From Mimachlamys varia (taxonomy: Eukaryota > Mollusca > Bivalvia > Pectinida > Pectinidae): a DNA stretch of 64,000 nucleotides. The translations under genes and the position numbers were made by a program. This document shows positions 34,681 to 47,367 of the stretch, in pieces. The notes under the pieces were generated by a model that saw only the letters and a list, made by a program, of their open reading frames with translations, ran no database searches and was not told where the DNA came from. The stretch lies in contig OX392538.1 of assembly GCA_947623455.1 (NCBI GenBank), positions 5,890,001-5,954,000 on the forward strand. Direction: 5' to 3'. Every line of letters starts with the position of its first letter. The first letter of the stretch is position 1.

Positions 34681-34865
34681 TCACTCTTGTTGGCCCGGAT
34701 GTTAGCGCGCGAGGGGTCTTATTGTGGCAGGAAACCTGAGTACCCGGAGAAAACCCAACGTGATCGGGCAGGTGACCCCAATATCTGTTCACATCTGGTC
34801 GGGAAATCAGACCCCAGCCGCCATGGTGAAAGGCAAGTGCGCTTTCCACTGCACCACCCGACCAC
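34681..34865 (-). mobile_element. tRNA-headed SINE with a CTCCGGGT core
   Basis: On the minus strand: GGTCGGGTGGTGCAGTGGAA (box A region), a decayed box B region (GGTCTGATTTCCC), then GGGTTTTCTCCGGGTACTC and TTTCCTGCCACAATAAGAC. The core is shared with the SINE at 40926. Confidence 0.65.
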
Positions 34866-35336
34866 CCTATACATACATGTATATATAGTCTTTATCATGT
34901 TACATCTGTCAGTCATAACAATATACCTATGGCTAATGTTTGAAGTGTTTATTGAAGGAGGGAGGAACACACAAGGGTGACCAGCTGGCCATGGTGTCTC
35001 AATTGGTACAGCAACCTTGAAGAGTTCTACTCTGGTCCTGGCTGTTGTACTTAAGTGTGCCTTCCTTGTTAATGCCTGGCAGTCTCTACAATATACCCAA
35101 AGAAAATGGCAAAACATCCTGTGTGTTAATTTCCAAAGTTTTTCAACCCAGTATTAGAATGCAGCAGAACTGGACCCAATCAACTTCAGTAACCTGAGAG
35201 GTCGAAAATTAGATGGAGCATCTGTTACGGAATTTATGGATTGAGTATAGCGTTACTGCTGGCGATTTAATTTTCATTTTCTAATCCACTTATGATGTAT
35301 TTAGATATCACAGGAAATATTATTAATGGTGTATCA
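34866..35336. other. No gene seen; possible decayed tRNA-like head
   Basis: TGTCTCAATTGGTACAGC near 34993 resembles a tRNA D arm and box A, but no box B follows. Otherwise plain intron. Confidence 0.35.
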
Positions 35337-35512
35337 TGTGATAATCAGAAATATACCCCGTCCTCATCTATTGATAATCAGAAATATACCCTGTCCTTAT
35401 CTATTGATAATCAGAAATATACCCCGTCCTCATCTATTGATAATCAGAAATATACCCTGTCCTCATCTATTGATAATCAGAAATATACCCTGTCCTTATC
35501 TATAGATAATTG
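35337..35512. repeat. 33-bp minisatellite, about 5 units
   Basis: The unit contains GATAATCAGAAATATACCC and GTCCTCATCTATT. The period is 11 codons. Confidence 0.95.
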
Positions 35513-38500
35513 TGACGGAGTGCTCAAGGCATGTTAATGAAGAGTAAATATTACCTACAAGTTGTGCTACTGCTACAATCATTCGAAAAATTGCATGTAT
35601 TTTCCTATTTATCAAGAGTTTCTATAGAGCTGAAGAGAAAATACCTAACATTCTAGGGCTTCATTAACAGATTTGACAAGTTTCCTGTCAGATCGACTAG
35701 ATTGTTGATCAGGCAGGCAAAAGTGATAATATAAATAAATGTACATTTCCACCTTGTGAATGTCTTCATTGCATGTCTGCGAAGGAATTGTCCTATATTG
35801 CTAGAATATATCAGTTCCTCCAGGGATTGGTGTTTGAACCAAGAGAACATGTCTTTATTCTGAACAGATTGGCGACTCGAGTACTGTATTGACTACATAA
35901 TGTCTGTACACTACCAGACCAGAATTCTCATTCTACATACAAGTTTATAAAACATTAGAACAGCTCATTATTTACAGGAGCTTGTAACCCTTTATCAGCC
36001 GTCAGCATCACCGTTGTCAGCAACAGAAACATTGTTGTACACCCCAAACTAATGTATTGTGTGTGTCTATTGTTGGTGACTATGGAAATCTGTGATTTAG
36101 AAAGGAGTGACTAGAAGCTGATATCAGGCTGACTATTTTCTTTCACAAGGGACTAGTCTGCTATGAAACTTAAATGTTTCAAGTCTGCATTGAAATGTTG
36201 AAATGTTTGGTTTTGGTTTCGTTCAATCATGATTATAGAGGAATGATGCTAGGATTAGAATGAACAGGGAAAATGTGGTTCATGATGTCATTTTTGAGTC
36301 AGGCAGGTCATTGCACTCTGCTATTACCAACACTGCTCCGGTGGCTCTTGGGTTTCCTGAAGACATTAAAAGTATGGGGTCATCTTCCTGACCAAATGAA
36401 TTCAAAGTTTTTAGGTCTTCTGACCCAAAGAGTCGAGATGACTTATATTGTCCCAGTGCTTCACCTGTAGTCGTGTGCCGTGCGTAATTTTTTCACATGT
36501 CAATAAATTCAGTGGTGGGAGTGATCTGAAACTTTCCCAAAATGATCTGGATTTCCTGATCATACAACAAGTGTTGTTATTTTTCTGGCTGGTCCGATAT
36601 CCAATATGGCCGTCATTTTGAAAAATACATTTCCAACTTCTTTGAAAGTTTCACTGGTGGGATATTCAGATGAAACTAGTTAGAAATGATCCTGAGATGG
36701 TCGTGACCAAGTGCTATATTTTGGGTCAATCCAAACTTCTTGATCTTTTGATCTCAGCGCAGTTACGTGAACTTCTTTCCGCTGCGTCAAGATCTTATAA
36801 CATCCAAAAGGGGTCATGTTCTGGTGACCTTTCGCATTAGCCAATAATATTAATGCTTACAGAATCTTTGGAGTGTATGTTGGTGGGCGAAAAAGTTCGC
36901 ATAATCAGGCCTATCTGTGTGTTTAGTCATTTCATCACCACAAGCTAATGTGCAGTGCTGTGACGAAATGACACGCTGCAGATGACAGCGTCAATTTACT
37001 GTCATCAATTAGAAAATTTTACCAGAGTGTGAAATAAAGAGGCAACAAAGGTCACCAGGACATGACCTCTTCTGGGTTGTTGTCAGATCCTGGTAAAAGG
37101 GAGTGAGAACAAGGATCTGGATTTTAATCAGATTGATCAGAAATTGTAATTGGCTGCCATGGCTGCCATTTTGAAAAATGCAATTTAAAAATTAAAATTA
37201 TTCTCAACTTTCACTGAAGCGATTGATGTCAAAGCTTGAAATGATATGAGATGGACCTAGACAAGTGTTGTTACGAAATGGGTCAGTCTGAAATCTATTA
37301 TGGCCGCCACGGCACCATTTTGACAATCGTTTCACTTCTTCTCACCTTTCACCAGTGATGTATGATGTCAAATACTTTTTCAGTTGTCCTTATTTCTTGA
37401 CATGTAAACAGTAGGTGAATGAAACTTAAAACCAGTTAATTTTTCAGTTTAACAAATTACATTTGAATTGACATTGCACTCTCTATGTTTTTAGCAGATA
37501 ACCGTTAAGGCCATTGGGCCTGTTGTTGAATTGTTGAACCCCATACACAAATATCATGGCCATGCAAGAAGATTGATTAGGAGAGCTGAGATATATTTTG
37601 TTTTACAATTGATGTATAATATCAATTTCTAATGTGTTTAGCTTTTATAGAGCCTAAAGCCTAACCTATGTTCACATTTAAAGTGCAACTCACGGACAAA
37701 TCCATAGTGTGGTTTTATATGCCATATATGTATACATATGCAGTGTAACTTGTCTATTAACCGGATGTTGTTGGGACCAAATTTTTTAGCCGGTTTACAT
37801 AGGTGTCCAGTTTGTAGAGGTTTGATATAAGTTCAGAGGGAAATGTTAGGACAAAACAGTAAGGATGGAATAGAGAGGGATTCAGATTAGACAGGGGCCG
37901 GTTTAGACAAGTTATACTGTACATATTTATGGTGTAATTCTAGAACCATTGTTATACATGTAATCTAAAGAACCATAAAGTGTTTTCACATAATGTTTAA
38001 GTCTAATAAATTATTAAAACATTTCTCTGGGAATATTGAACTTTTAGCTTCAGTAATATGGTAATTTCTTGGTAACCTGCTTGGAAGTCTGAGCGTAGGA
38101 GGATCAGAAGCATCACGTGTACTGGAAGATACAGACTGTTTTAGGAGGACATTTATAAAAGCTCTGATTGTACATCTCCAAACATCAGCGACAGTCAGTC
38201 TGTGACTTCTCTCTCTCTTGTTTCTAACCAACAATTTTATTTGCAGAACTTATTGTTCACTCATAAGGAAGAAATAAGCTCTCTGATAAAACCAGTTTTG
38301 TAATATCATTAGGAACTTTTTTGAGGCTGAAATTTGGCCTTATATCCAATCTCTTTAGATTCTCTGTTTTAAATATGTACGAGTATATAATCTCCATCCT
38401 GTAGTCAAATATATTACATGTTTCAGAAGTAAAAATGTCAGATTTTTTAGATGATGTACGAAGTACAATTGTTTTCAGTATTATTATGAAAATTTATTGT

Positions 38501-39284
38501 AATTCAGAAGCCTGACATCCTTAATCGAAATTAGTGAAAAAGAAACATCAAACAGTATTCATCAGGTGGCATTGATTGTGGAGTTTAATATTTTGAGGGT
38601 CACAAACACGGTTTTAAGAATGGCAGTGATTGACTCCTTCCTTTGATGTATAAATCGTTTATTCAGAAAGGTCTAGCTATGTAATTTCCCAAGACCAGGC
38701 ATTATTGTCTGTTTTATGGCTCAGGCAACAGTGTACATGTGCAGACAGAAACTAATATTTGAAACTTTACAGCAATGTGCAAATTTGAGATACTGATTTG
38801 GCTAAGAGCTTTATATTAATAGAATTTGAGTTGTATAATCGCCATTGATTAGTAATCTGTGTGTACCTGTAAAACAAATTGGGGATTGTTGAGATGTTGA
38901 AGAGTTCTTACAGAAGAAGCTGACTTGAGCGTTGTGTGTATGTCAGCCATTGATAATGAGAATTACCTCGCTGATCAATACTGCTAGGATGGGCAGATCC
39001 TCAGTCTCTAAACGCTAGATGGCGGCGACTTAAGTGGGCGGCACTATTTACAACCGAAGTTTAAATTGTTGTTAAAATAATTGTTAACTAATTTTAGATA
39101 GACGTAATGTCTTGATTTCAGATGTATTTAATGTCTCAATGCTGCCCTATTTAAGTGTACCTGGTATTTAGATGCGAAAAAACATTTTGCCAAATAAATC
39201 TCTGGTGTTGTTAATATCATAGATTTTTGGCAATCAGCACTGGCATTGTCTGTAATTTTGTTTACCAGCGAAAAGTTCTTGCGA
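35513..39284. other. No gene seen; dispersed diverged repeats
   Basis: Three blocks with ATGGCCG or GCTGCC, CATTTTGA, then CTTTCAC about 50 bases on, lie near 36600, 37160 and 37310. They look like diverged copies of one element. CGTTAAGGCCATTGGGCCTG near 37503 resembles its end. No coding similarity. Confidence 0.4.
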
Positions 39285-39425
39285 CATACTAGATTAAAGA
39301 ATTGATTATATCCCCCTCCCCAGTGAAGTCAAATGTTTGCTAAGTAATGTACTTGCAAAATACTAGATTAAAGAATTGATTACTCCATCCCCACCTCGTG
39401 AAGTGACTGTTTGCTTTCCGTAATA
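39285..39425. repeat. Two-copy direct repeat, about 70 bp
   Basis: ATACTAGATTAAAGAATTGA, a C-rich stretch, GTGAAGT and TTTGCT occur twice in order. Confidence 0.75.
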
Positions 39426-39984
39426 TGGTTGAAATCTGGTGGCATTCAATTATTATTATGTGATATTGCATATTGAAGGACCGAATTAATACTTAATATG
39501 TATGAAATTCTTACATAAATTTCTGATTTATTATAGAGCAACATTAACAGTAGTACTGCAGGTTCGCAATTGTTTAACTCATCTGCCCATATATGATATA
39601 TATATTGGGCCTGTAGCATGCTGGGATAAAAGGCTACCAATTTTCAAGATCAACAGGGTCAGATCTGTTTGAACAATTTTAATGACTTCTTATAAAATTT
39701 TAATGACTTCTCATCAATAACCAAACGGACCTGGGTACTAATATTGAGGCTGTATATAGCATGCAAGGTCGAAGGGCTACATATGTACCATTAGTTTGTT
39801 CAAATGTCGAAAGACCTTGGTCCGACTTCAAGGTCACAGGTAAAATTGATATATTAAAATTTTTTTGAGTATATTCTTTGATCTCAGACACTGATGTCTT
39901 GTCTGTGGCTGTATTATACGATTATAAGTGTATAAGATTGATAACAGGTGATCATGAGTGATTCAGGCCCATCGGACCTGTTGT

Positions 39985-40255
39985 TTTACCAAAACTCCAT
40001 TGAATCTCTATCAGGTCATTGGTATATTTGGTGATAGGCTGACTTGTTTTTGTTTAAGAAAGCTGACTATACTTAACAAAAACCTTCACTGAATCCTGAT
40101 CAGGTGATTGGTGTACTTGGTGATAGGCCGACTTGCTGGTGGTTAAGGAAGCTGACTATACTTAACCAAAACCTTCACTGAATCCCTATCAGGTGATTGG
40201 TATATTTGGTGATAGGCTGACAAGTGCTTGTGGTTAAGGAAGCTGACTATAGTAA
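39985..40255. repeat. Three-copy tandem repeat, about 88-90 bp
   Basis: CTGAATC, ATCAGGTGATTGGT, TTGGTGATAGGC, GGAAGCTGACTATACTTAA and CAAAACCTTCA recur three times with moderate divergence. Confidence 0.85.
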
Positions 40256-40688
40256 AACTTATAATCATTTCTACCGCTCCCCTATGCCTGTTTAATTTAC
40301 AGTTTGATGAAATTTGGGCCCCTGTTTATTTACTACCATCGTGGTGTTATGTGGGAGTAAGGTTAAAAAACATTTGTACATGATATACATTTAATTCTGT
40401 TTGTATAGTGTACTACTGTTTCAAGCTGGTGAACTAGTTGCCTTATCAGAGAATGTTCAACAATAAACGAAAAAAAAATCAATGGTCCATTTGTGAGTTG
40501 TAAATGTGTTAAATAATAGATGGATTCTATTTCAAGTTAGTGGAACATGATGGAGTCTTGACAAAAATCAGTTGTCTCGTTTGACACATTTCGACTACAG
40601 TACTCAGTGTTAATTAAAGTGCTTCTGTGGTTTGTGCATGGTTGCAATTTTTGTTTTTGTGGAATCAGTGATGTGTTCTTTGTTATAC

Positions 40689-40920
40689 AGTATTCACATA
40701 TGAAAAGGAGTTAGGTTGAAATTACAGAAACTGTTGATTTTTGTTACCACATTCAGAAGTTGAAATTACAAACTATTGAACTTTTTACCGCTTTCAAATA
40801 TGAAAAGGAATTTGGTTGAAAATTACAGATTCTGTTGAACTTTTGTTGTCTTATTCAGAGAAAGAGAGAGAAAACATTTTTCAATTCTTTCAACAGTTTC
40901 TGTAATTTCAACCAAATTCG
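40689..40920. repeat. Diverged direct and inverted repeats around TTGAAATTACAG
   Basis: GGTTGAAATTACAGAAACTG is present at 40714 and in diverged form near 40750, 40813 and 41174. It is present inverted at 40890-40913. The inverted copy adjoins the SINE at 40926. Confidence 0.6.
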
Positions 40921-40925
40921 TTGAA

Positions 40926-41152
40926 GGGGCAGCAGTGGTCGAGTGGTTAAGGTGTCCCAGCATTCTACCACTAGCCCTCCACCGCTAGGTTGTGAGGTAC
41001 GAAACCTATGTGGGGTTGTTGCCAGGTACTGACCATAGTTCGGTGGTTTTTCTCCGGGTGCTCCAACTTTCCTCCATCTCTAATATCTGACACGTCCTTA
41101 AATGACCCTGGTTGTTGGTAAGACGTAAAACAAAATAAACCAATCCAAACCA
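40926..41152 (+). mobile_element. tRNA-headed SINE with a CTCCGGGT core
   Basis: The head contains AGTGGTCGAGTGGTTAAGG (box A) and a box B-like GAGGTACGAAACC. Their spacing suggests a long-variable-arm (Ser/Leu-type) tRNA ancestor. The core is TTTTTCTCCGGGTGCTCC then TTTCCTCC. The tail is TTGGTAAGACGTAAAACAA and AAATAAACC. It interrupts a repeat region with TTGAAATTACAG motifs on both sides. Confidence 0.7.
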
Positions 41153-44100
41153 AATGCTGTACTCAGATATGAAAAGGAATATAGTTGAAATAACAGAAAC
41201 TGTTGAAAGTTCATTATAAAGGAACAAAATCAACTGTAACTCCGTTCAACAGAATTATCTCAATATTACACAGCTTTAAACATGCCATTGGAGTATTTGT
41301 AAAAAATATAAAAACAGTAGAATCATTATTTGTTGCTGTTTAACTTGCATTGACTAATTGTTAAAGTGTCAAACAATTAACTTAAAATGGCTCTTTGTGA
41401 ACCATAATGCAATGTATTTCTACTAAAACGTGGCAAAAAAGTATTTAGTTTTCAAGTGAATGTGTGCCATACTGTACTAATCAGACAGGTTTTCACTGAT
41501 AGCCATGCTATTACGGTTTTAATGTTGCTTGAGAGATTGTCCCTGGGTCTAGCTGTGATGGCAGGCTTCCATTTTAGTTACACAGTGCTGGAACAACACT
41601 CTGGTTTAAGACATGTGGAATTTACATAGGATATTGAATTGTCTCTGTCATTTGAATAATAAACATACGTCCAGCAGAGTGACATTAGGTAGACATTGAG
41701 GTAGAGTTGACCATTAGTCAGATCATGGAGCATGTGTTTCAGCAGAATTGTTGGGGCCCTTCTGCAGCGATAGCCCCTCCTCCCCCCCCCCCCCCCCCTC
41801 CCCCGACAGAGTCAGTGACACTGGAGCAAATGTAGGATCTATATGTTTTCTTTCTCACTCTAGAGCTTTTGGTAGGGTCTCATTTCTAGGGCTACTTTTT
41901 CAAGGCTGTTACATAAATGTTTGACCTCGGACACGCAAGGAAATCATTGAAGTTAAATTTCTAATTCCTTTTAGGGATTTCGTCTATAAAATGTGTAAAT
42001 GCTACCGGTATTTCTTTCCAGATCATAGGTACTAATTATATATTGAATGATTTTCAGTACTACATTTGTAATTCCAATAGTTGTTCAATGTCTAGGTCAA
42101 ATCCTCATGTAGGCTAATCGCTGCTTGAATGCACATAATTATAACCTCTGAAATATAATAATTAGTTGTCACATGGAATAACAGTGTATCCATGTTCAAA
42201 ATCTAACCAAGCCATATACTGTCCTGAATGAGACTAGGTAGCTATAGCCATTACATTATGATCGACCAAATTTTTCTTGTGTAAATTTATAAACAGATAT
42301 TGATGTTTGGCGTGCATTAAAGGACAAATACCCAATCTAAAGCCAATAAAAGCTAAAAAAGTATCATACTTTAAATAACACCAATCTGCACCTTATAATT
42401 AGCGTCCTGATTCCGGAGGTTTCCACCTTAATTACCGGTGTTTTTCTAGACTTTATTGTATGTGCTGACTCTACGGAGACAACAGAATGCAGTGCCCAGA
42501 TCAGCACTATTGTAAGGTCAAAGGTCACTAACACTGAGAACAAGAGGGTCAATCTGATGTGCTGTGTTCAGGCGTCCCCAAAGACGCTATCTTCTACAGA
42601 GCATCAGCGAAAATCAATACACAAGTGAGAAGGACGGCTTTCACTCCAATCTTGATTTTACGGCAATAGGGCACATTTGTTCTGTCATTGACAGCCGACA
42701 TACAGGGCAGCTTAATCATCCATGTTTGAAGCACAAGACAGAAACGAGTGGAGACGTTAATATTTATCTTGTTTCCACCAATGTATTTTATGTACTTTTG
42801 TCATTTCCTCAGCTTGACAATTTCCGCCATTTAAAAGCAACTGCAGGGTGCAGCGACTTCCTAAGAGTGAAATTTTTATTTAACCCTGGCAGGACAAGGG
42901 GTATCGTAACAACATACAGAATTTAATAGGCTTAGGCCTGTTGCATCTGTCTGTATACTATGTACCATTAAATTGCTGCCGTAACTAGTGGTGAAGGGCT
43001 AGTGTTATTGAAGTGCTAGGTTGAGGAGCATTGATTTCTTTGGAGGAATATTGTCCTTTTAGTCATCACTGATCTGACGTATTGTATTGTTCTTTACCAC
43101 AGTCCTGTGGCTAATAACACATCTCTATCACGATATAAGACCTGAGTAATGGGTGTGTAGCGCTCCTCATATCTACCAATCCCGAAGTTGTAACATACTC
43201 GTTAATTACCTCCACACATCAAACCTATTTATTTTATGTCCTTCCAAATTTGTATCTGTATTACATACACTATATCTTATGTATGTATGTATTCATGTGC
43301 TGTCACTCACATAGACCTTGTCAAAGGGTGATATTGTCACAGCTAGGAAGGTCTTTATTTGGAATGCCAGATTTTGTTCCAATTATGTTTGAAGCATCCT
43401 TAGGAGACAGGGAATCAATTTCGTATATTTTGTGCATTTAACCCCTCTTATTAAAACGGCTTGGTAGAGGAATAGGACCTTGTAATGGAAAACTTTTCCT
43501 TTAGTTTAGCGTCAAACAATATCGGTGAGACCAGATAAGGTGAGTGATATAAGCCCAATGGACCTCTTGCTAGCTATGTGACTTGGGCTTCCAGGATACC
43601 TTGATCAATTTTTTCCTGTTCACATTGAAAACTGGAATCACAATTTAAGGGTCATCTAAATAGGCAAATTATGTTGAAATGTAAAACAACAGAAAACAAC
43701 AAAGTACGGCACAGATATAGTCATGTAATATACCAAAATATTTGTCATCAATTGTCCAAATATAAGCTGTATATGATAAAAGATTCTTGAATAAAGTGAC
43801 TTTATAGCAAGATGCCTACTATAGTCATAAGGTACTGAATAGATTTGAACCAAATTTGGTCAGAAACAAATTTGGTCAGAAATATCCTTTAGGGGAGGGG
43901 AACAGATTTTGTGTATACCATGATTACCTATATACCAATATATCCAGGTGAGCAATACAGGCCCTCTTGGCCTCTTGTTTGCATGTGTTCATTGTGTTGC
44001 TAAAATTTACAAAACCTTGGCAAATAACATGTCAAATGCTAGGTCCATGGTTAGCCATGATACATACCAACAATTGATCAAGTTATTTCTGTAAAATTTG

Positions 44101-44779
44101 CCCGAAATAGGGATTAATAAGCTTGTAAAATATCTCTTAGACATATACATGCTATGTAGATGACCCTTAACGCTTGCATTCCAAACGTAGGCACTATTGG
44201 AGTTTTAATAAAACAATAGTGTTAATTGTAACAGAGGCAGTAAGTCCCACAGACAGACAGGGAAAAATAACATGGCTGGTGTGGGGTACAAAACTTGAAC
44301 AGTGTTAGGTTTCAAAGAATATTTCAACCTTTTGTTTAATGTTAATCCAGTCTGCAGCTCTGATAGAATTGGGGAATAACTCTCCTTCATTTGTAAGGTC
44401 TGCTTTGTTTCCCTGAAAAGGAAATGTTTAATTGAATTATCTAGCTAATTAAAAATGATTAGAAATTGTAATATGAATGGGAATGCCATTCAGTTTTTAT
44501 AGTTACGTCACTTTACCCCAGTGCTTAAAATGGAGTTCTCTTCTGGTAGCTTATCCACACGGTTGAAGAAGCTGGAAGTCCATGACTGAAACGCAGAAAT
44601 CTCCGGACATAGATCTGTGAAAGAGAAGATTCTACAACAGGACTGACACTGGATAACTTTATAAATGTGTCCAGACAATGCCTGGGGACATTCTATCTGG
44701 AACTAATGGATGACATTTTATGACTATAAACATAAGCCCAGACAGATGGTTTGAAGTAATGGAGATTCCCTCCTCCCTA
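41153..44779. other. No gene seen
   Basis: AT-rich intron with a C-tract at about 41781-41800. Repeat-end motifs occur near 43540 (AAGCCCAATGGACCTCTTGC) and 43950 (CAGGCCCTCTTGGCCTCTTG). A 120-codon ORF at 42564-42926 has no recognisable motif and lacks splice context. Confidence 0.45.
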
Positions 44780-45262
44780 AGGGATGTATGTACCTGTCCC
44801 CCTCCCCAGGGATGTATGTACCTGTCCCCCTCCCCAGGGATGTATGTACCTGTCCCCCTCCCCAGGGATGTATGTACTTGTCCCCCTCCCCAGGGATGTG
44901 TGTACCTGTCCCCCTCCCCAGGGATGTATGTAACTGTCCCCCTCCCCTGGGATGTATGTAACTGTCCCCCTTCCCAGGGATGTATGTACCTGTCCCCCCT
45001 CCCCAGGGATGTATGTACTTGTCCCCCTCACCAGGGATGTGTGTACCTGTCCCCCTCCCCAGGGATGTATGTAACTGTCTCCCTCCCCTGGGATGTATGT
45101 AACTGTCCCCCTTCCCAGGGATGTATGTAACTGTCCCTCTCCCAAGGGATGTGTGTGACCGTCCCCTCCCCAGGGATGTATGTACCTGTCCCCCTCCCCA
45201 GGGATGTATGTAATTGTCATCCTCCCCAGGGATGTATGTACCTGTCCCCCTCCCCAGGGTAT
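44780..45262. repeat. 28-bp minisatellite, about 17 units
   Basis: The unit contains GGGATGTATGTACCTGTCCC and CCTCCCCA. In the sense strand each unit has a pyrimidine tract followed by CAG|GG. ORFs of 136-147 codons are artefacts. Confidence 0.95.
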
Positions 45263-45652
45263 GTGTGTCGCTTTATCTCCTTAACTACAGACACACAGTT
45301 AAATGTTATACCCATATTGATGTAAAGTAAGAGAGCAGAATCCTCGGAAGGGCAGCCTCCTGTCATATTGATGTTGTCTGCCTCAGGTCAGCTGATAGTT
45401 CTAGTCTTTTATTGGCTATCAGGGATGTCCCATTGTCCCTGTCAAAGCATTTAATATTGGGAGGCTTACTATGTATTATATATTTTGCTTAGTAGTATGC
45501 TGAGATGAAGGAATACCAAAGTTGTTCTTTGACCCTCTTTCAAAGTCACAGAGGGGTCAAATATGGTAATTTCTTTAAACAACTTCGCATTTAACAACAA
45601 AAATTATATAGATTGTCAGATGACCATTAAGGCCCATGGGTAAGTACTGGGG

Positions 45653-45784
45653 GATATTGTTTAAACTTTTGTTCATGACACACAAATATTACATACCAGA
45701 ATTTTCAATCGCTACTAATTGACTAACACTCGCCAGGTGGATTCACCTGAGATCCAGTGACTAGCCAACCCTCAACCAGGACGG

Positions 45785-45815
<31 letters not shown>

Positions 45816-45961
45816 AGGTACTGACTTCCGAAAGCTTTAGTCACTGGGTCTCAGATAAATCCACCTGGCCAGTGTCAGACACACTGAGGAAGACAGTAGT
45901 GGTTGAAAATTCTGGTATGTAATATTTTTGTGTTCAATGATCAAGAGTTTAAACAATATAC
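45653..45961. mobile_element. Fold-back element, about 309 bp, with a long G-tract at its centre
   Basis: TTGTTTAAACTTTTGTTCA and the right end ...AGTTTAAACAA are inverted. The arms continue through ATACCAGAATTTTCAA, GCCAGGTGGAT and CAGTGACTA for about 130 bp each. The loop holds a G-tract at about 45782-45816. TA lies outside each end, consistent with a Tc1/mariner-type target duplication. Confidence 0.75.
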
Positions 45962-46923
45962 TTATATATTACCAACACAGATGAACTTTCATTCTACATG
46001 GCCCATGGGTCTTTTATTTGAGAAGTCAATTGGAAAAGATCAAAATCACTCAGTTTGATCATTGGGTTCAAAGCTCAATTAGGATTGATGAATTTGGGAA
46101 ATACACACATGTATATGACTTGTAAACAGAACAGGATGCTTACCTGTCAGTGTTCTATCTCAAACTTGGTTAAGGTTAATGATAATTTCAATGTAAGGAC
46201 ACAACAACAAAAGCTATTGGTACTAGTACATCAAAATGCAGGTGACCATTAAGGCCCATGGACCTGAGTGTCAATGATATGGTATTACCTTCATTTCAAC
46301 TTTCAACAAAAACATTGAAAGCAGCCTGACATATTTATTTGATACTGATTAGGTAAGTCAGTCACAATGATCATGACCATCCAGGTAGAAACATTTCAAA
46401 ACTGGACACTAGAACCTTTAATTAGTACAGATATTTTGTTTGTTAGAGCAAGTTTTGTGAAAATATATTTGAATTTGATCTTCTTTAAAGGTCAAAAGTG
46501 TCACATGATATTGGAAACAGCATTGAAAAGCTGAGATGTAATGTAAGCCAATTGGATTTTGATTACTTAAACAATTATCCTATCTTCTTCATTAATAATC
46601 TCAGGATATTTTGATGGATCACTGTTTGGATTAATACAAAGACAGCTTGTTTCACTTGACAGTAATGTAGGCTGTTATTTTGAGAAGTAACCTAATCAGA
46701 TTGTATGGCCTTATACCGTTTCCATGGCAACAGGTACTTAAACACAATTTAATTTGCAATCTAGATAGAATTTCATGACATAAGGAGACAATTTTCAGAA
46801 CATTTGATTAGTTTTTCCAATTTTATAGTAGTTGATGACTCCCCAGGACAAAAACATTTATTTTAAAATAAGCTACTCTTATTTTGTCAGTAGATGGTGT
46901 ACTGAGTAAGTCAGTGAGTAAGA
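45962..46923. other. No gene seen
   Basis: Intronic sequence with AAGGCCCATGGACCTG near 46250, one of several related dispersed repeat ends. No coding feature. Confidence 0.45.
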
Positions 46924-47367
46924 TAAGTTTTAAGTAGACTTACCAACATATGTCATTGGAATAGGGTTAAAGTAGACTTGAACACATGTCACTGGAATAA
47001 GGTTAAAGTAGACTTGAACACATGTCACTGGAATAAGGTTAAAGTAGACTTGAACACATGTCACTGGAATAAGGTTAGAGTAGACTTGAACACATGTCAC
47101 TGGAATAAGGTTAAAGTAGACTTGAACACATGTCACTGGAATAAGGTTAAAGTAGACTTGAACACAGGTCACTGGAATAAGGTTAAAGTAGACTTGAACA
47201 CATGTCACTAGAATAAGGATAAAGTAGACTTGAACACATGTGTCACTGGATTAAGTTTTAAGTAGACTTGAAAACATGTTACTGGAATAAGGTTAATGTA
47301 GACTTGAACACATGTCACTGGAATAAGGTTAAAGTAGACTTGAACACATGTCACTGGAATAAGGTTA
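46924..47367. repeat. 36-bp minisatellite, left part, about 12 units
   Basis: The unit contains AGGTTAAAGTAGACTTGAAC and ACATGTCACTGGAATA. It is the same unit as the array at 48286. Edge units on the left are diverged. The last unit stops at GGTTA, where the DNA element begins. Confidence 0.95.

Noticed and set aside
42564..42926. 120-codon + strand ORF as a possible internal exon or gene
   Set aside because: No recognisable motif, no convincing acceptor/donor pair, and composition like its surroundings.
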